Shown here piece after piece: positions 34,929 through 44,150 of a stretch of 64,000 bases of DNA (its first letter is position 1; every line of letters starts with the position of its first letter). Source of the stretch: an uncultured Paracoccaceae bacterium (GTDB lineage Bacteria > Pseudomonadota > Alphaproteobacteria > Rhodobacterales > Rhodobacteraceae). The stretch is taken from positions 1 to 64,000 of the forward strand of contig CANLQO010000008.1 of the NCBI GenBank assembly GCA_947493335.1. The letters are read 5' to 3'. The notes beneath the pieces are model-generated. The model saw nothing but the letters and a program-made list of their open reading frames with translations, was not told the DNA's origin and ran no database searches. Position numbers and translations under genes: made by a program.

Positions 34929-35936
34929 ATGAAACTTCTATCCGGCATCGCTGCCAGCACAGCCTTAGTCATGTCTCTGTCAGCCACGGCGGTTCAGGCA
35001 CAAGCGCTCAAATTTTCAACAGTTGGAGGAGCCAATGATCCCGATGCTGTCGCAATGCGCGTTTGGGAGGAGTACATCGAGGCAAATTCCGAACTTGAGG
35101 TCGACGTCTTTGACAGCGCATCATTGGTAGAGCAGGGAAAGCAAGGTCAGGCGCTTGGCCGCGGTACAATCGATGCCGCCTACATGCCTCCCGCCTGGAT
35201 TTCTGAACAGGTCCCGAGTTGGGGTGTTCTCGACACACCTTACCTGTTGACCAGCCCCGCACACATTTGCGCATTCGGTCAAAGCGATCTGATGACTCAG
35301 ATGGTGACCGAAGTAGAAGATGCGATGAGCCTGCGCCTGCTTGGCACCGCGTATCAAGGAACGCGGACCCTGAACCTCCGCGAACAGCGTGACGTTCAGA
35401 CCCCAGCCGACATGAATGGCTTGTCGTTGCGCGTTGTGCCATCGCCAGCAAACATTCTGATGGGGGAGGGTTTGGGTGCCAACCCGACTCCGGTTCCATT
35501 CTCGGAACTCTATCTTGCCTTACAGACCGGTACAGTCGACGCCCAGGAGAATCCGCTCACACTCATCCACTCGCAAAAGTTCTATGAAGTCACCGAGCAG
35601 ATTGTAACGACGAACCACAAGGTTCTGATCCAATTTCCTGCGTTCTCCTCTCGGACTTGGGCTCGATTGAGCCCAGAAGAACAAACGGTCGTCGCTGAAG
35701 GTGCGGTTGTCGCAATGGATGCTTACACTCAAAATGTGATTGATCTCGAAGCGTCGCTGCGCGCGACACTTGAAGCCGAAGGTCTGGTGTTTACCGATCC
35801 CGACCGTGACGCATTCAGAACGGCCGTATTGGACACATTCCAGAACAGTGAACTGGCGGCTGACTGGGAAGAGGGTGTTTTTTCCACAATTGCCGACATG
35901 GAGATCCCGGCGGAATGCGCCGCCGCGACTAACTGA
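34929..35936 (+). CDS. dctP: TRAP transporter substrate-binding protein (DctP type)
   Basis: A 335-residue periplasmic binding protein. The signal peptide is clear (MKLLSGIAASTALVMSLSATAVQAQA). Family landmarks include the conserved Arg regions (YQGTRTLNLREQRDVQTPADMNGLSLRVVPSP) and PFSELYLALQTGTVDAQENPL. The ATG at 34929 has a GGGAGG ribosome site. It starts the operon of the small and large TRAP permeases and an AGE-family enzyme. Divergence from nanA suggests sialic acid or a related nonulosonate as the ligand (SiaP-like role); this is inference. Confidence 0.9.
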   Translation: MKLLSGIAASTALVMSLSATAVQAQALKFSTVGGANDPDAVAMRVWEEYIEANSELEVDVFDSASLVEQGKQGQALGRGTIDAAYMPPAWISEQVPSWGVLDTPYLLTSPAHICAFGQSDLMTQMVTEVEDAMSLRLLGTAYQGTRTLNLREQRDVQTPADMNGLSLRVVPSPANILMGEGLGANPTPVPFSELYLALQTGTVDAQENPLTLIHSQKFYEVTEQIVTTNHKVLIQFPAFSSRTWARLSPEEQTVVAEGAVVAMDAYTQNVIDLEASLRATLEAEGLVFTDPDRDAFRTAVLDTFQNSELAADWEEGVFSTIADMEIPAECAAATN

Positions 35937-35961
35937 TCCTCCAAGCATTGATGATACCAGC

Positions 35962-35985
35962 GTGGCCCACTTACGAGTGGGCCAC
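35962..35985 (+). other. intercistronic hairpin after the TRAP binding-protein gene
   Basis: A perfect 10-bp stem, GTGGCCCACT with AGTGGGCCAC, and a 4-nt TACG loop, between dctP and dctQ. There is no T run. It probably raises the level of the binding-protein message relative to the membrane subunits. Confidence 0.7.
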
Positions 35986-36005
35986 CCTCGAATGGGAGAA
36001 GGTCA

Positions 36006-36530
36006 ATGGCTGATCCAACCAGTGCATCAAAGACAACAGAGACTATCGCATCAAAGCATTATGCAAGGTTTGCCCTCGTCTGTGAATGGGTTTCAGCCGC
36101 GATGTTTGCGGCCTTGTTTCTTATATTCGTGGCGCAAGTTTTCTGGCGCTATGTTTTGCGTGAACCGCTCGTCTGGTCGCTGGAAGTGGCTGGCCTTTTG
36201 TTCGTGATCGTCAGCCTCTTTACCGCAGCGACACAGATGCCACTTCGCGAACATGTCGCGCTTGACTTGGTCATGGACCTGATCCCCCGCAAGGTAGCAG
36301 GAATCATGCGCGGGGTGTCCCTGTTGCTTTTCGCAGGCGTGATGCTGCTTTCGATACCGGACACGATCCGCGTTCTCGAATGGATGTATAAAGAGCGGAC
36401 CTTCGCAATTCAGTTCAATCTGGGGCACCTTTTTGTCCTCATGATTGTTTTTGTCATCGCATATGCAATTCGTGCGGTTCTTGACGCAATCCGGCAGATT
36501 CGGAATGGGTCCGACATGGGGGAATATTGA
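36006..36530 (+). CDS. dctQ: TRAP transporter small permease (DctQ type)
   Basis: A 174-residue inner-membrane protein with four hydrophobic segments (AAMFAALFLIFVAQVFWRYVL, SLEVAGLLFVIVSLFTAAT, GVSLLLFAGVMLLSIPDTI, LFVLMIVFVIAYAIRAVLDA). VFWRYVLREPLVWSLEVA is the signature of the DctQ family. It abuts dctM with no gap and forms the membrane complex with it. Confidence 0.9.
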   Translation: MADPTSASKTTETIASKHYARFALVCEWVSAAMFAALFLIFVAQVFWRYVLREPLVWSLEVAGLLFVIVSLFTAATQMPLREHVALDLVMDLIPRKVAGIMRGVSLLLFAGVMLLSIPDTIRVLEWMYKERTFAIQFNLGHLFVLMIVFVIAYAIRAVLDAIRQIRNGSDMGEY

Positions 36531-37820
36531 ATGTCTGATCCGCTGATGTGGGCCGCCATTTATTTCGGCGTGCAAATCTTGCTTGGCCTGCCCATCGGGT
36601 TCGTCATGATTTCAACGGTCGTGGTATACGCACTGACTGCCGGGTTGGACGTTAGTTTGATGGCCGAGAGAGTGATATTTGCTTCGGTAGAAAATATCAT
36701 CGTCATCGCCATCCCATTGTTTATCTTTACTGCCAAAGTCATGGATCACGGTGGTATCAGCGAACGATTGTTGACGTTCTGTCGAGCATTGGTCGGGCAC
36801 CGCCCCGGTGGCATCGCGCAGGTCAACATCGTTTCCTCGATCATCTTTTCTGGCATGAGCGGCGATGCAACATCTGATGCGTCCGGCATCGGTCAAGTGT
36901 TGATCAAGATGATGCGGGATGGGGACCGATATCCAGCACCATATGCGGCAGCCGTGACGGTGGCGTCATCTTCAATTGGCCCAATCATTCCGCCTTCAAT
37001 TCCGATGCTTGTTTACGCGTTCTTTTCCGGAGCATCGGTCGGCGCATTGTTTCTGGCAGGCATCATACCTGGCCTCATCATGGGGATCGTCCTGATGATC
37101 TTGGTTGCATGGCAGTCGCGTCGCCGTGGGTTTCCGGTTGAACCAAGGATGGCGGGCGCAGCGATAATGACCGCGACGTTGAAAGCAATTGGACCTCTGC
37201 TGATGCCCGTCATTCTGCTTGGCGGTATATATTCCGGTGTCTTCACCCCAACCGAAGCGGCAGCGGCTGCAGGCGCATATGCGGTGTTGTTGTCGGTCTT
37301 TTTGTATCGCAACACGTCGTGGGGTGCACTTTATTCCGCGCTTGCGGAAAGTGCGCGCCAGTCGGCGATGGTTTTCCTCTTGATCGGTGGAGGCTTTGCT
37401 TTGAACTACGTCTTCACCGTTGAGAAAGTGACCGGCGCAATTACCACCTTCATTCTTGCGCTCGATATCTCGCAACTGCAGCTACTGTTTGTCATTCATG
37501 CGGCCTTTATCTTTATGGGCATGTTCTTAACCAAGGCCCCAATGATGTATGTCGTCATTCCAGCCTTGATCCCGGGCCTTCAAGCCGCCGGTGTCGATAT
37601 GGTCCACTTCGGGGTCATCATCGTTTTGAATATGATGGTCTCAATGATCACCCCCCCGATGGGGCTCATGGTTTTCATTGTGGGTGGCTTGGCGAAGATT
37701 CCGGTCGGACCGATCTTCAAGGAGTCTATTCCGTTCATAGTCACTTTGTACGGCGTAATGTTTCTTATCACGGTCTTTCCGGGTTTGGTGACTTGGCTGC
37801 CAAGCCTGGCCGGTAACTAG
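36531..37820 (+). CDS. dctM: TRAP transporter large permease (DctM type)
   Basis: A 429-residue inner-membrane permease with about twelve hydrophobic segments. Family signatures include GLPIGFVMIS, the MSGDATSDASGIGQVLIKMM loop, and SSSIGPIIPPSIPMLVYAF. It starts immediately after dctQ, so the two are co-translated. It uses the sodium gradient to import the ligand delivered by DctP. Confidence 0.93.
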   Translation: MSDPLMWAAIYFGVQILLGLPIGFVMISTVVVYALTAGLDVSLMAERVIFASVENIIVIAIPLFIFTAKVMDHGGISERLLTFCRALVGHRPGGIAQVNIVSSIIFSGMSGDATSDASGIGQVLIKMMRDGDRYPAPYAAAVTVASSSIGPIIPPSIPMLVYAFFSGASVGALFLAGIIPGLIMGIVLMILVAWQSRRRGFPVEPRMAGAAIMTATLKAIGPLLMPVILLGGIYSGVFTPTEAAAAAGAYAVLLSVFLYRNTSWGALYSALAESARQSAMVFLLIGGGFALNYVFTVEKVTGAITTFILALDISQLQLLFVIHAAFIFMGMFLTKAPMMYVVIPALIPGLQAAGVDMVHFGVIIVLNMMVSMITPPMGLMVFIVGGLAKIPVGPIFKESIPFIVTLYGVMFLITVFPGLVTWLPSLAGN

Positions 37821-37850
37821 CCCGCTGCCAGAAAAGGAAGGATATCTTTT

Positions 37851-39089
37851 TTGATTCACGGCAAAAGCGGCGAAGAACTGAACACGCCAAGCAACGCGGA
37901 TCACCGTGCTTGGCTCCGACTTGATGCAAGCCAACAGTTGAAGTTCTTTCAACAGAGCCTGACATCTGACGGTCGGTTCGCCAGTCTGAACTGGGATGGA
38001 ACCCATCAGACCGGCACCACGCAAGAGCTGCACACGACAACGCGAATGGTGCATTCATATGCACTGGGTAAGGCATTCGGGCATTTAGGTTCGGATGACG
38101 TTATTGACGCAGGCATGGCGGCTCTGTGGAATTGGCATCGTGACCGAGAACATGGCGGCTATGCTTGGTCCGTCGACAGAACGTCAATCATCGACGGTCA
38201 AAAATTAGCCTATGGCCATGTATTCGTATTGCTGGCAGCAGCCAGTGCCAAAAAAGCGGATCACCCCGATGCGGATCGGTTGATCTCTGACATATCCAGC
38301 GTTCTCGACCGGCATTTCTGGGACGAAGACCACGGCCGTTTTCGCGAGGAATTTGGCGCAGACTGGACCCCGCTTTCAAATTACCGTGGCATGAACGCCA
38401 ATATGCATGGGGCTGAAGCGTTACTGACTGCATTTGAAGCGACTGGTAACGAACAATATTTAGAGCGGGCAGGCCGCATTCTGGACTATTTCACCGCCAA
38501 TATCGCACCCAAGAACGGCTGGCGCATTCCCGAACACTACACTGAGGATTGGCGGGTCGATCCCGATTATGCAGGCAATCCAATGTTTCGTCCGGCGGGA
38601 ACGACACCCGGCCACTCCTTCGAATTCGGACGCCTACTCATCCAGCATTGGGACCTGGTTGATCGTCCTGAAACCGATGCACTATACCGCGCACGCCAAC
38701 TAATAGATCAAGCGCTGTCCGATGCCTGGCTGAACGAAGGCGGTTTTTGCTATACGCTTGATCTCATCGGGGACGTCGCGATCAAAGACCGATATTGGTG
38801 GCCAGTTACCGAAGCAATTGGCGCTTTGTCAGTATGTTTGAACGTGGTTCCGGCAGATACAGACGAAACCTGGTACACCCGATTATGGGATTTTGCGCAG
38901 ACCAATTTCGTTGATAGTGATCGCGGCGGTTGGTTCCCAGAACTGAGTGAAAAAGGAAAACCTGTTGACGGGCAATTCCCTGGCAAGCCAGATATCTATC
39001 ATGCTCTTCAAGCTGATCTCATTGCACTGACTGGTGCATCATCAAGACTATTCACGGAAGTCGAAAATATGAGGTCGGCAAAGGTTTAA
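37851..39089 (+). CDS. AGE-family sugar epimerase/isomerase
   Basis: A 412-residue (alpha/alpha)6-barrel enzyme of the N-acylglucosamine 2-epimerase family. Landmarks are RMVHSYALGKAFG, DHGRFREEF, GMNANMHGAEALLTAFEATG and the active-site TTPGHSFEFGRLL. The start is probably TTG at 37851 after GGAAGG. Next to nanA and a TRAP importer it could convert N-acetylmannosamine to N-acetylglucosamine. The length and GHSFE motif also fit mannose or sulfoquinovose isomerases (YihS-like), so the exact reaction is uncertain. Confidence 0.85.
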   Translation: MIHGKSGEELNTPSNADHRAWLRLDASQQLKFFQQSLTSDGRFASLNWDGTHQTGTTQELHTTTRMVHSYALGKAFGHLGSDDVIDAGMAALWNWHRDREHGGYAWSVDRTSIIDGQKLAYGHVFVLLAAASAKKADHPDADRLISDISSVLDRHFWDEDHGRFREEFGADWTPLSNYRGMNANMHGAEALLTAFEATGNEQYLERAGRILDYFTANIAPKNGWRIPEHYTEDWRVDPDYAGNPMFRPAGTTPGHSFEFGRLLIQHWDLVDRPETDALYRARQLIDQALSDAWLNEGGFCYTLDLIGDVAIKDRYWWPVTEAIGALSVCLNVVPADTDETWYTRLWDFAQTNFVDSDRGGWFPELSEKGKPVDGQFPGKPDIYHALQADLIALTGASSRLFTEVENMRSAKV

Positions 39090-39224
39090 GGTTTTGCTCC
39101 TAGAAATGGCAGCCGCGAAAAGTCAATTTGAGATCAGCCGTCGCTGGGCGTTTTAGATGACTGATTTCAACATACTTACGGTAAAGCAAAGTGAATCGCG
39201 ACAAGCTCAAGATGCCATTCGGCG

Positions 39225-39780
39225 TGATCACTAACTGCATCTGCGCAAATCCGGTTTAGAAGACATTGTTAAAGTGGCTCAGCAACGACCGCTTCGGTGT
39301 CTTGAGCTGCGCTACAGCGTAAAATCCTCCGTAAATGCAAAGTGATGCTGCGTCAGCGAAGGCAGGAAAACGAACGGCAGCAACGTCCGCCTTGCAGTCA
39401 TCAGTCGATGCCCGGATTGAGCGAGCGCAGCGAACGACTGCTTCGGTGAAGCTGCACTGCGGCGCAGTCTGACATGATGAATGGCCGGTAAGGGCCGTCT
39501 GTTAGAGTCGAGGATCCCCTAAAGTGAACATGCTGCGATCGATCTAAGGTCAGCAACGAGCCCACACCGGAAGTGCCGGATTTGTGCTGCGCGCGCTCGC
39601 AGCACGGATTGCGCTGCATCTGCTAACTCTTTCGTGCTGCGTGGCAGCGGGAAGACCGGCCATTGGTGCGCGGTGCAGCGAGGATTGAGCGTCCAAGGAT
39701 CAAGTCGCGGACAAACCGAGCTTTCGCTGCGCGCGCACCAATGACTGCTATCAACGCGTTCGGACCGAGCCAATGTTGAA
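39225..39780. repeat. dispersed intergenic repeat, long composite copy 4
   Basis: The longest copy of the family. It contains GATGCTGCGTCAGCGAAGGC, ACGGCAGCAACGTCCG, module C as CATGCTGCGATCGATCTAA (39529-39547), a GAGCCCACACCGGAAGTG segment, a GCTGCGCGCGCTCGCAGCA inverted repeat and a GACCGGCCATTGGTGCGCGGTGC segment. Shared pieces are seen near 30.1, 43.2, 48.8 and 56.4 kb. No gene is supported between the AGE-family gene and the nitrilase gene. Confidence 0.65.
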
Positions 39781-39839
39781 AATACCCCTGCCAATTGAGT
39801 GTGTGAAATGCATGCGCTGCTGCAATTAGCGACAGTCGG

Positions 39840-40772
39840 TCAGCTAAATGAAACCGGCACTTTTCGGCTTCTGTCGACGGTTAGTGAGAATACATCTGGG
39901 CGGGCATAGTGGCCGCTTGCGTCGAATTTTCTACGTGAAGCGCGGGCAGCGGATACGTCTATATCGGCCCAAAGAAGCCCCTTTTCGCGGTGCATCGGAC
40001 CGGCTGCGATTCCACCGAAGGGTTTATAGATGACGGCGTCGCCGGGATTGACCCATTCATCGTTGCTCGGGAATAGAATGTCGTGATGAGGGATACCCTC
40101 GGGAATGTCAGACGCTTCAAGTGCCGTTGCGCATCCAATGACCCAACACCCGCCCTCGCGCGCGATGTGCTGCATCGTGGCAAGCCACGTGTCACCTGTG
40201 TCCCAGGTCGGGGCAACGTAGATGTCGATGTTTTGTGCATAAAGCGCGTAGCGCGCCAATGGCATGTAGTTTTCCCAACATATTAGCGCGCCGATACGCC
40301 CGACCGCAGTTTCGACGACGTTCAGGCCAGACCCGTCGCCAAAGCCCCAAATCATGCGTTCGGGATTGGTCGGCATCAGCTTGCGATGGTTGTTCATGAT
40401 CCTACCGTCGGCATCAATGATCGCGCAAGAATTGTAAATCGTCGAGCCAGAGACATCGCCGTCGATTTCCTGATAGCCGACCACAATGACCATCTCGTGC
40501 TCTGCGGCCGCTTCTTGCAGCGGGGCCATGCCATTGCGGCTGAGGTCGATGGAATTGGCTTGTGACAACGCAAACAAGTCATCCGTCTTGCCCATGTCCG
40601 CGCCTGGCGAGAGCCGCCAGCAAAACGTCGGGTATCCGGGAAACCATGTTTCGGGAAAAACCATCAATTTGGCACCATCTTTTGCGGCCTGCGCGACAAG
40701 GTTGATCGCACGCTCCAGACTAGCTGCGAGGTTCAGATAGACGGGCGGTTCCTGGACAACTGCGACTTTCAT
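39840..40772 (-). CDS. nitrilase-superfamily carbon-nitrogen hydrolase
   Basis: A 310-residue hydrolase. The Glu-Lys-Cys triad is in place: FPETWFPGYP (Glu), NHRKLMPT (Lys) and ALICWENYMPLARYALYAQ (Cys). The ICWENYMPLAR segment is characteristic of true nitrilases (branch 1) that convert nitriles to acids and ammonia. The ATG at 40772 (MKVAVVQEPP) opens the conserved domain. It lies 68 bp downstream of the acyl-CoA-dehydrogenase-like gene on the same strand, probably one operon, with the HxlR regulator divergent. Substrate unknown. Confidence 0.9.
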   Translation of the reverse strand: MKVAVVQEPPVYLNLAASLERAINLVAQAAKDGAKLMVFPETWFPGYPTFCWRLSPGADMGKTDDLFALSQANSIDLSRNGMAPLQEAAAEHEMVIVVGYQEIDGDVSGSTIYNSCAIIDADGRIMNNHRKLMPTNPERMIWGFGDGSGLNVVETAVGRIGALICWENYMPLARYALYAQNIDIYVAPTWDTGDTWLATMQHIAREGGCWVIGCATALEASDIPEGIPHHDILFPSNDEWVNPGDAVIYKPFGGIAAGPMHREKGLLWADIDVSAARASRRKFDASGHYARPDVFSLTVDRSRKVPVSFS

Positions 40773-40840
40773 GTCGAATTCCTTTTTGCTGCGATCAGTC
40801 CCAACGTGCTGAGTTAACTCGAAATTGAGCAAGTACGGCG

Positions 40841-41992
40841 CTAAAAAATTTGATCGATTGGCTGTTCCAGCGCCATTGCTCCGGCATATTCGGCCTGCAC
40901 CTCTTTTTGCAGTGGATGATACCGCGCTGCCTGAATGTCGCGGAAACGCCGCTCAAGCTCAGTCTTGCGATAGAAGCTCGCGCCGCCTGCCAACTCCATT
41001 GCCAGTTCCACCGTTCGGATCGCGTTTTCTTCGACCAGACGTCGGCCAATCATCACTTCATTGATGGTCTCTGCCGAGGGTGCGTTGCGCTCGACAGCTT
41101 CGATCATAAAGGTTTGCGCCATGCGTGCTGCGGCCAAGGCCGTATCCATACGTCCGGCAATAGACTGGGTGCGACTGCAGACCGGTTTCCTTGCGGCAAT
41201 ATCGACCGCAATTTCTCGCGCGCTTTCGGCGATGCCCAGGTAAACCGAATAGATTAGCGGAAATGCGATGGTGGCGATCATTTGAAACGCCGGGTGCCAC
41301 TCGCCCGCTGCGCGTTTGAGGGGGATTTTGTCGTCAGCGATGAACAATTCGTCGATTGTAACGTCATGCGATCCAGTGCCGCGCATTCCCATGGTACGCC
41401 ACGTATCCAGCACAGTGACCTCTGGCGCGGCAAGTGGGACGCCGAAATGCAGGACCGTCTTTTTTCCGTCTTCGTCACTAATGGCCCCAGTCATGAGCAG
41501 ATCACCTGCAGGCGCGCCGGACGAGAACACCTTTCGGGCGGTAATCCGATACCCGCCGTCTACTTTTTCGGCCGTGCCGGAGCCACCAATCCAATCTGAT
41601 CCGCCCGAACTCAACAGTACGATTTTTTCGTCGGCAACGCGTCGCAGGAGAGGTTCGACCATAGGACGCGCGGGGTCCTGATGATGCCAACGCCAAGCGG
41701 GGATTGCGACTTGGTGGGTATGCATTGATAGGGCAAGGCCGGTTGACCCGCAGGCCCCGGCGATAATACGCAGCATGTCACTGAGTGAGCGCACGTCGGC
41801 CCCACCGCCACCAAGCTCAACAGGAACACCTGCCGACATCAGCCCGGCGCTTTTCAGGTCCGTGTAATTCGCGGCGACAAACCTGTCATTGTCATCATGG
41901 TCAGCCGCCCTTGCAGCGAATGTTTTTGCCAGAGTTTTGGCAGTCTCATTCAGGTTGGCAGCAGTTTTAGCGCGGTCAATAAATTTGTTCAT
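40841..41992 (-). CDS. acyl-CoA-dehydrogenase-fold flavoprotein
   Basis: A 383-residue member of the acyl-CoA dehydrogenase superfamily. The N-terminal helical domain, the central beta domain (GTAEKVDGGYRITARKVFSSGAPAGDLL, GTGSHDVTIDELFI) and the C-terminal helical domain (ELAGGASFYRKTELERRFRDIQAARYHPLQKE) are present. The motif carrying the usual catalytic Glu near the C-terminus is not apparent. FRDIQAARYHPLQ instead resembles the flavin monooxygenase branch (DszC/HsaA-like). It precedes the nitrilase gene; together they may degrade a nitrogenous compound. Reaction uncertain. Confidence 0.82.
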   Translation of the reverse strand: MNKFIDRAKTAANLNETAKTLAKTFAARAADHDDNDRFVAANYTDLKSAGLMSAGVPVELGGGGADVRSLSDMLRIIAGACGSTGLALSMHTHQVAIPAWRWHHQDPARPMVEPLLRRVADEKIVLLSSGGSDWIGGSGTAEKVDGGYRITARKVFSSGAPAGDLLMTGAISDEDGKKTVLHFGVPLAAPEVTVLDTWRTMGMRGTGSHDVTIDELFIADDKIPLKRAAGEWHPAFQMIATIAFPLIYSVYLGIAESAREIAVDIAARKPVCSRTQSIAGRMDTALAAARMAQTFMIEAVERNAPSAETINEVMIGRRLVEENAIRTVELAMELAGGASFYRKTELERRFRDIQAARYHPLQKEVQAEYAGAMALEQPIDQIF

Positions 41993-42137
41993 AGTGAATT
42001 CTCCATTCCATCAAAATGCATTCTCAGGATCACGGAAGTGCCATCGTGGCGATAGTCCAGAAACTGTACTGGCGACATTCATCCAACCCGACTACGCTTA
42101 AGAAGACGCTTTGGCAGTCAAAAAAAGGAGTGATATC

Positions 42138-42824
42138 ATGAGTGGCTACGGTCAGTTTTGCCCGATTGCGATGGCGGCGGAGATTTTTTGCACGCGTTGG
42201 ACGCCTCTTTTGCTGCGGGAATGCCTGTGCGGCAGCACGCGGTTCAATGACCTCAGGCGTGGCCTACCGCGCATGTCACCTTCGCTTCTGTCAAAGCGTT
42301 TGGGCGAATTGGAAGTGGCAGGTGTGATCAAGTCCGCCAAGACAGATAAAGGCGTCAAAGAATATCGTCTGACAGCGGCTGGCGAAGAATTGAGGCCCCT
42401 CATCATGGGGATCGGTGTGTGGGGGCAACGATGGGTCGAAGGCGGGCTTTCGCTCGACAATCTCGACCCAGAATTGCTGATTTGGGACATGCACCGAGGC
42501 TTAAACATTGACCCGTTGCCCAAGAAACGCGTGTGCCTTCAGTTCGTCTTCAATGATCTTGCGACCGCAAAGCAAAATAGCTGGCTTCTGGTAGATCCAA
42601 ATACAGGCGTTGAAGCTTGTTATTCTGACCCAGGTCACGAAGTTGACCTCTACGCGGAAAGCCACTTGCGAACGATGACTGCAATATGGATGGGCGTCGA
42701 TACTGTCGAGAAAGCGGTGAAAGGCGGGCGGATGGTCCTGACGGGCACCCCCGAGATCGCAAATTGCATGCAGAAATGGCTTGGCCTCAGCCCCTTCGCC
42801 CACGAAGAACGGATGGCCAGTTGA
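42138..42824 (+). CDS. HxlR-family regulator with C-terminal SCP2-like domain
   Basis: A 228-residue regulator, longer than usual for HxlR proteins. The winged helix covers residues about 5-95 (FCPIAMAAEIFCTRWTPLLLRECLCGSTRFNDLRRGLPRMSPSLLSKRLGELE). The C-terminal half may be an SCP2-like sterol-carrier or ligand domain (KKRVCLQFVFNDLA, GGRMVLTGTPEIANCMQKWLGLSPFA). The ATG at 42138 follows AAAGGAG. It is divergent from the flavoprotein and nitrilase genes and probably regulates them. Confidence 0.87.
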   Translation: MSGYGQFCPIAMAAEIFCTRWTPLLLRECLCGSTRFNDLRRGLPRMSPSLLSKRLGELEVAGVIKSAKTDKGVKEYRLTAAGEELRPLIMGIGVWGQRWVEGGLSLDNLDPELLIWDMHRGLNIDPLPKKRVCLQFVFNDLATAKQNSWLLVDPNTGVEACYSDPGHEVDLYAESHLRTMTAIWMGVDTVEKAVKGGRMVLTGTPEIANCMQKWLGLSPFAHEERMAS

Positions 42825-42959
42825 TACATCAAAGTGTCGGCGATGATTGAAGAGGATAACCATGGCGAAAGTGACGCCGTCTTGCTCACCAGTTAATCGC
42901 CCACTGATAAATAGTCGGCAATTGAAACCTGAAAGCCGACATTAGCTGCATTGCGGAAT

Positions 42960-43260
42960 TACTGCACTATGGGCTCAGAGCAGCCCAATGCCGATGCAGC
43001 GTGATCGAGATTGAGGCTCACTTAGAACCTGCCGTTCGCCCCGCAGGCTATGCAACTGAGAACCTGTGACTTCCGTCGATGTGCTGACATTGGCGATTTG
43101 ACATACAGCGTTCAGGTAAAGCGCCGCGAAAGGGGACGCAGAGCCCATAGAAGACCAAAAGATTCTTCGCTGCGCACGCTCGCAGAACGGCCAATTCAGC
43201 ACCCGCGCAAATTTGGGCGTGGCACTGCTGCGTTGCAACTGAAAATTCATACAAATTGTA
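42960..43260. repeat. dispersed intergenic repeat, diverged copy 5
   Basis: Carries GCTGCGCACGCTCGCAG and several GCTGC/GCAGC and GAGCCCA fragments that match the composite copy at about 39.6 kb. It appears diverged or rearranged. It occupies most of the 520-bp gap between the HxlR gene and the TetR gene; nothing else is recognisable there. Confidence 0.5.
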
Positions 43261-43347
43261 TCTGGGTAGGACGGCTTCCGATTATTTGGAAGGACGAAGA
43301 TAGCTGTAGTTTCGACAGCACTAATGAGTGTTTTCTACTGCCAAAGG

Positions 43348-43971
43348 TCACTTTTTGTCTGCAAACAGCAGTTTCAGATACGTACGAAACAGCATGATCT
43401 GCTCAGAGGCGTTGTTGTGCTCTCGAAGGGCGCGTTGCAGGACCAAGCCGCCTTCAACCACGCCGGACACCATATCGCCGAGAGCGTCCATATTGACAGC
43501 CTCACGGGGCTCATAGACCTGCGCAATCTCTTCAAACATCCCCCGGAAACGCTTGCGCCAACCAAGGATAGCCTGCCGGTTCAGATCGCGCACGCCCTCA
43601 TCAAACAAGCGATCCTGATAGGCTGTTGAGGCGATGACGCAGCCGGGATGCCCTGTAGGCATCTCTTCAAGCATCTCGGCCAAAAGCTTCAAACCTATGA
43701 GCATGCAATGAAGTGGGTCATCGTTGAGTTCGCGGGCGCGCGCAAAGAGATCATCATAGAGCGCGTTTTCGGCATCAATGTAGCGTTCCAGCATTGCCCG
43801 GGCCAATGCATTCTTGTCTTTGAAATGATAAAAGAACCCGCCACGTGAGATTTCGGCCCCGGCTACGATCTCTTCGATTGACGTGGCCTCAAACCCTTTT
43901 TCGAGAACTGCCGCCTCTGCAATGTTGAGGATTCGGCTGCGTGTATCAACTTTTTGATCCATTGATCCCAT
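43348..43971 (-). CDS. TetR/AcrR-family regulator
   Basis: A 207-residue TetR-type repressor. The N-terminal helix-turn-helix is clear (TRSRILNIAEAAVLEKGFEATSIEEIVAGAEISRGGFFYHFKDKNALARAMLERY). The C-terminal helical domain would bind an effector. It is divergent from the homocysteine methyltransferase gene, and a GGGTC-N5-GACCC repeat lies just upstream of its start. It probably controls the plus-strand gene set reaching the Rid protein. Confidence 0.9.
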   Translation of the reverse strand: MGSMDQKVDTRSRILNIAEAAVLEKGFEATSIEEIVAGAEISRGGFFYHFKDKNALARAMLERYIDAENALYDDLFARARELNDDPLHCMLIGLKLLAEMLEEMPTGHPGCVIASTAYQDRLFDEGVRDLNRQAILGWRKRFRGMFEEIAQVYEPREAVNMDALGDMVSGVVEGGLVLQRALREHNNASEQIMLFRTYLKLLFADKK

Positions 43972-43985
43972 CCCGACTGTACTGC

Positions 43986-44000
43986 GGGTCCAGTTGACCC
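43986..44000. promoter_or_regulatory. candidate TetR operator
   Basis: GGGTC-CAGTT-GACCC is an inverted repeat in the 179-bp divergent gap between the TetR gene and the homocysteine methyltransferase gene, 15 bp from the TetR ATG. It is assigned by symmetry and position only. Confidence 0.4.
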
Positions 44001-44150
44001 CTTTTCTATGGCCCGACGCCGATCATGGCGCTGCTTTCGCCGCTGAAAATAAGGGCAAAAACAGTTTCAGACAACCGTACCACGCGGCAACTATCGGGCC
44101 GATACAGCCTCGGGCTATTCCTTTCGCATCAACTGCAAAGGAAAACCTCA

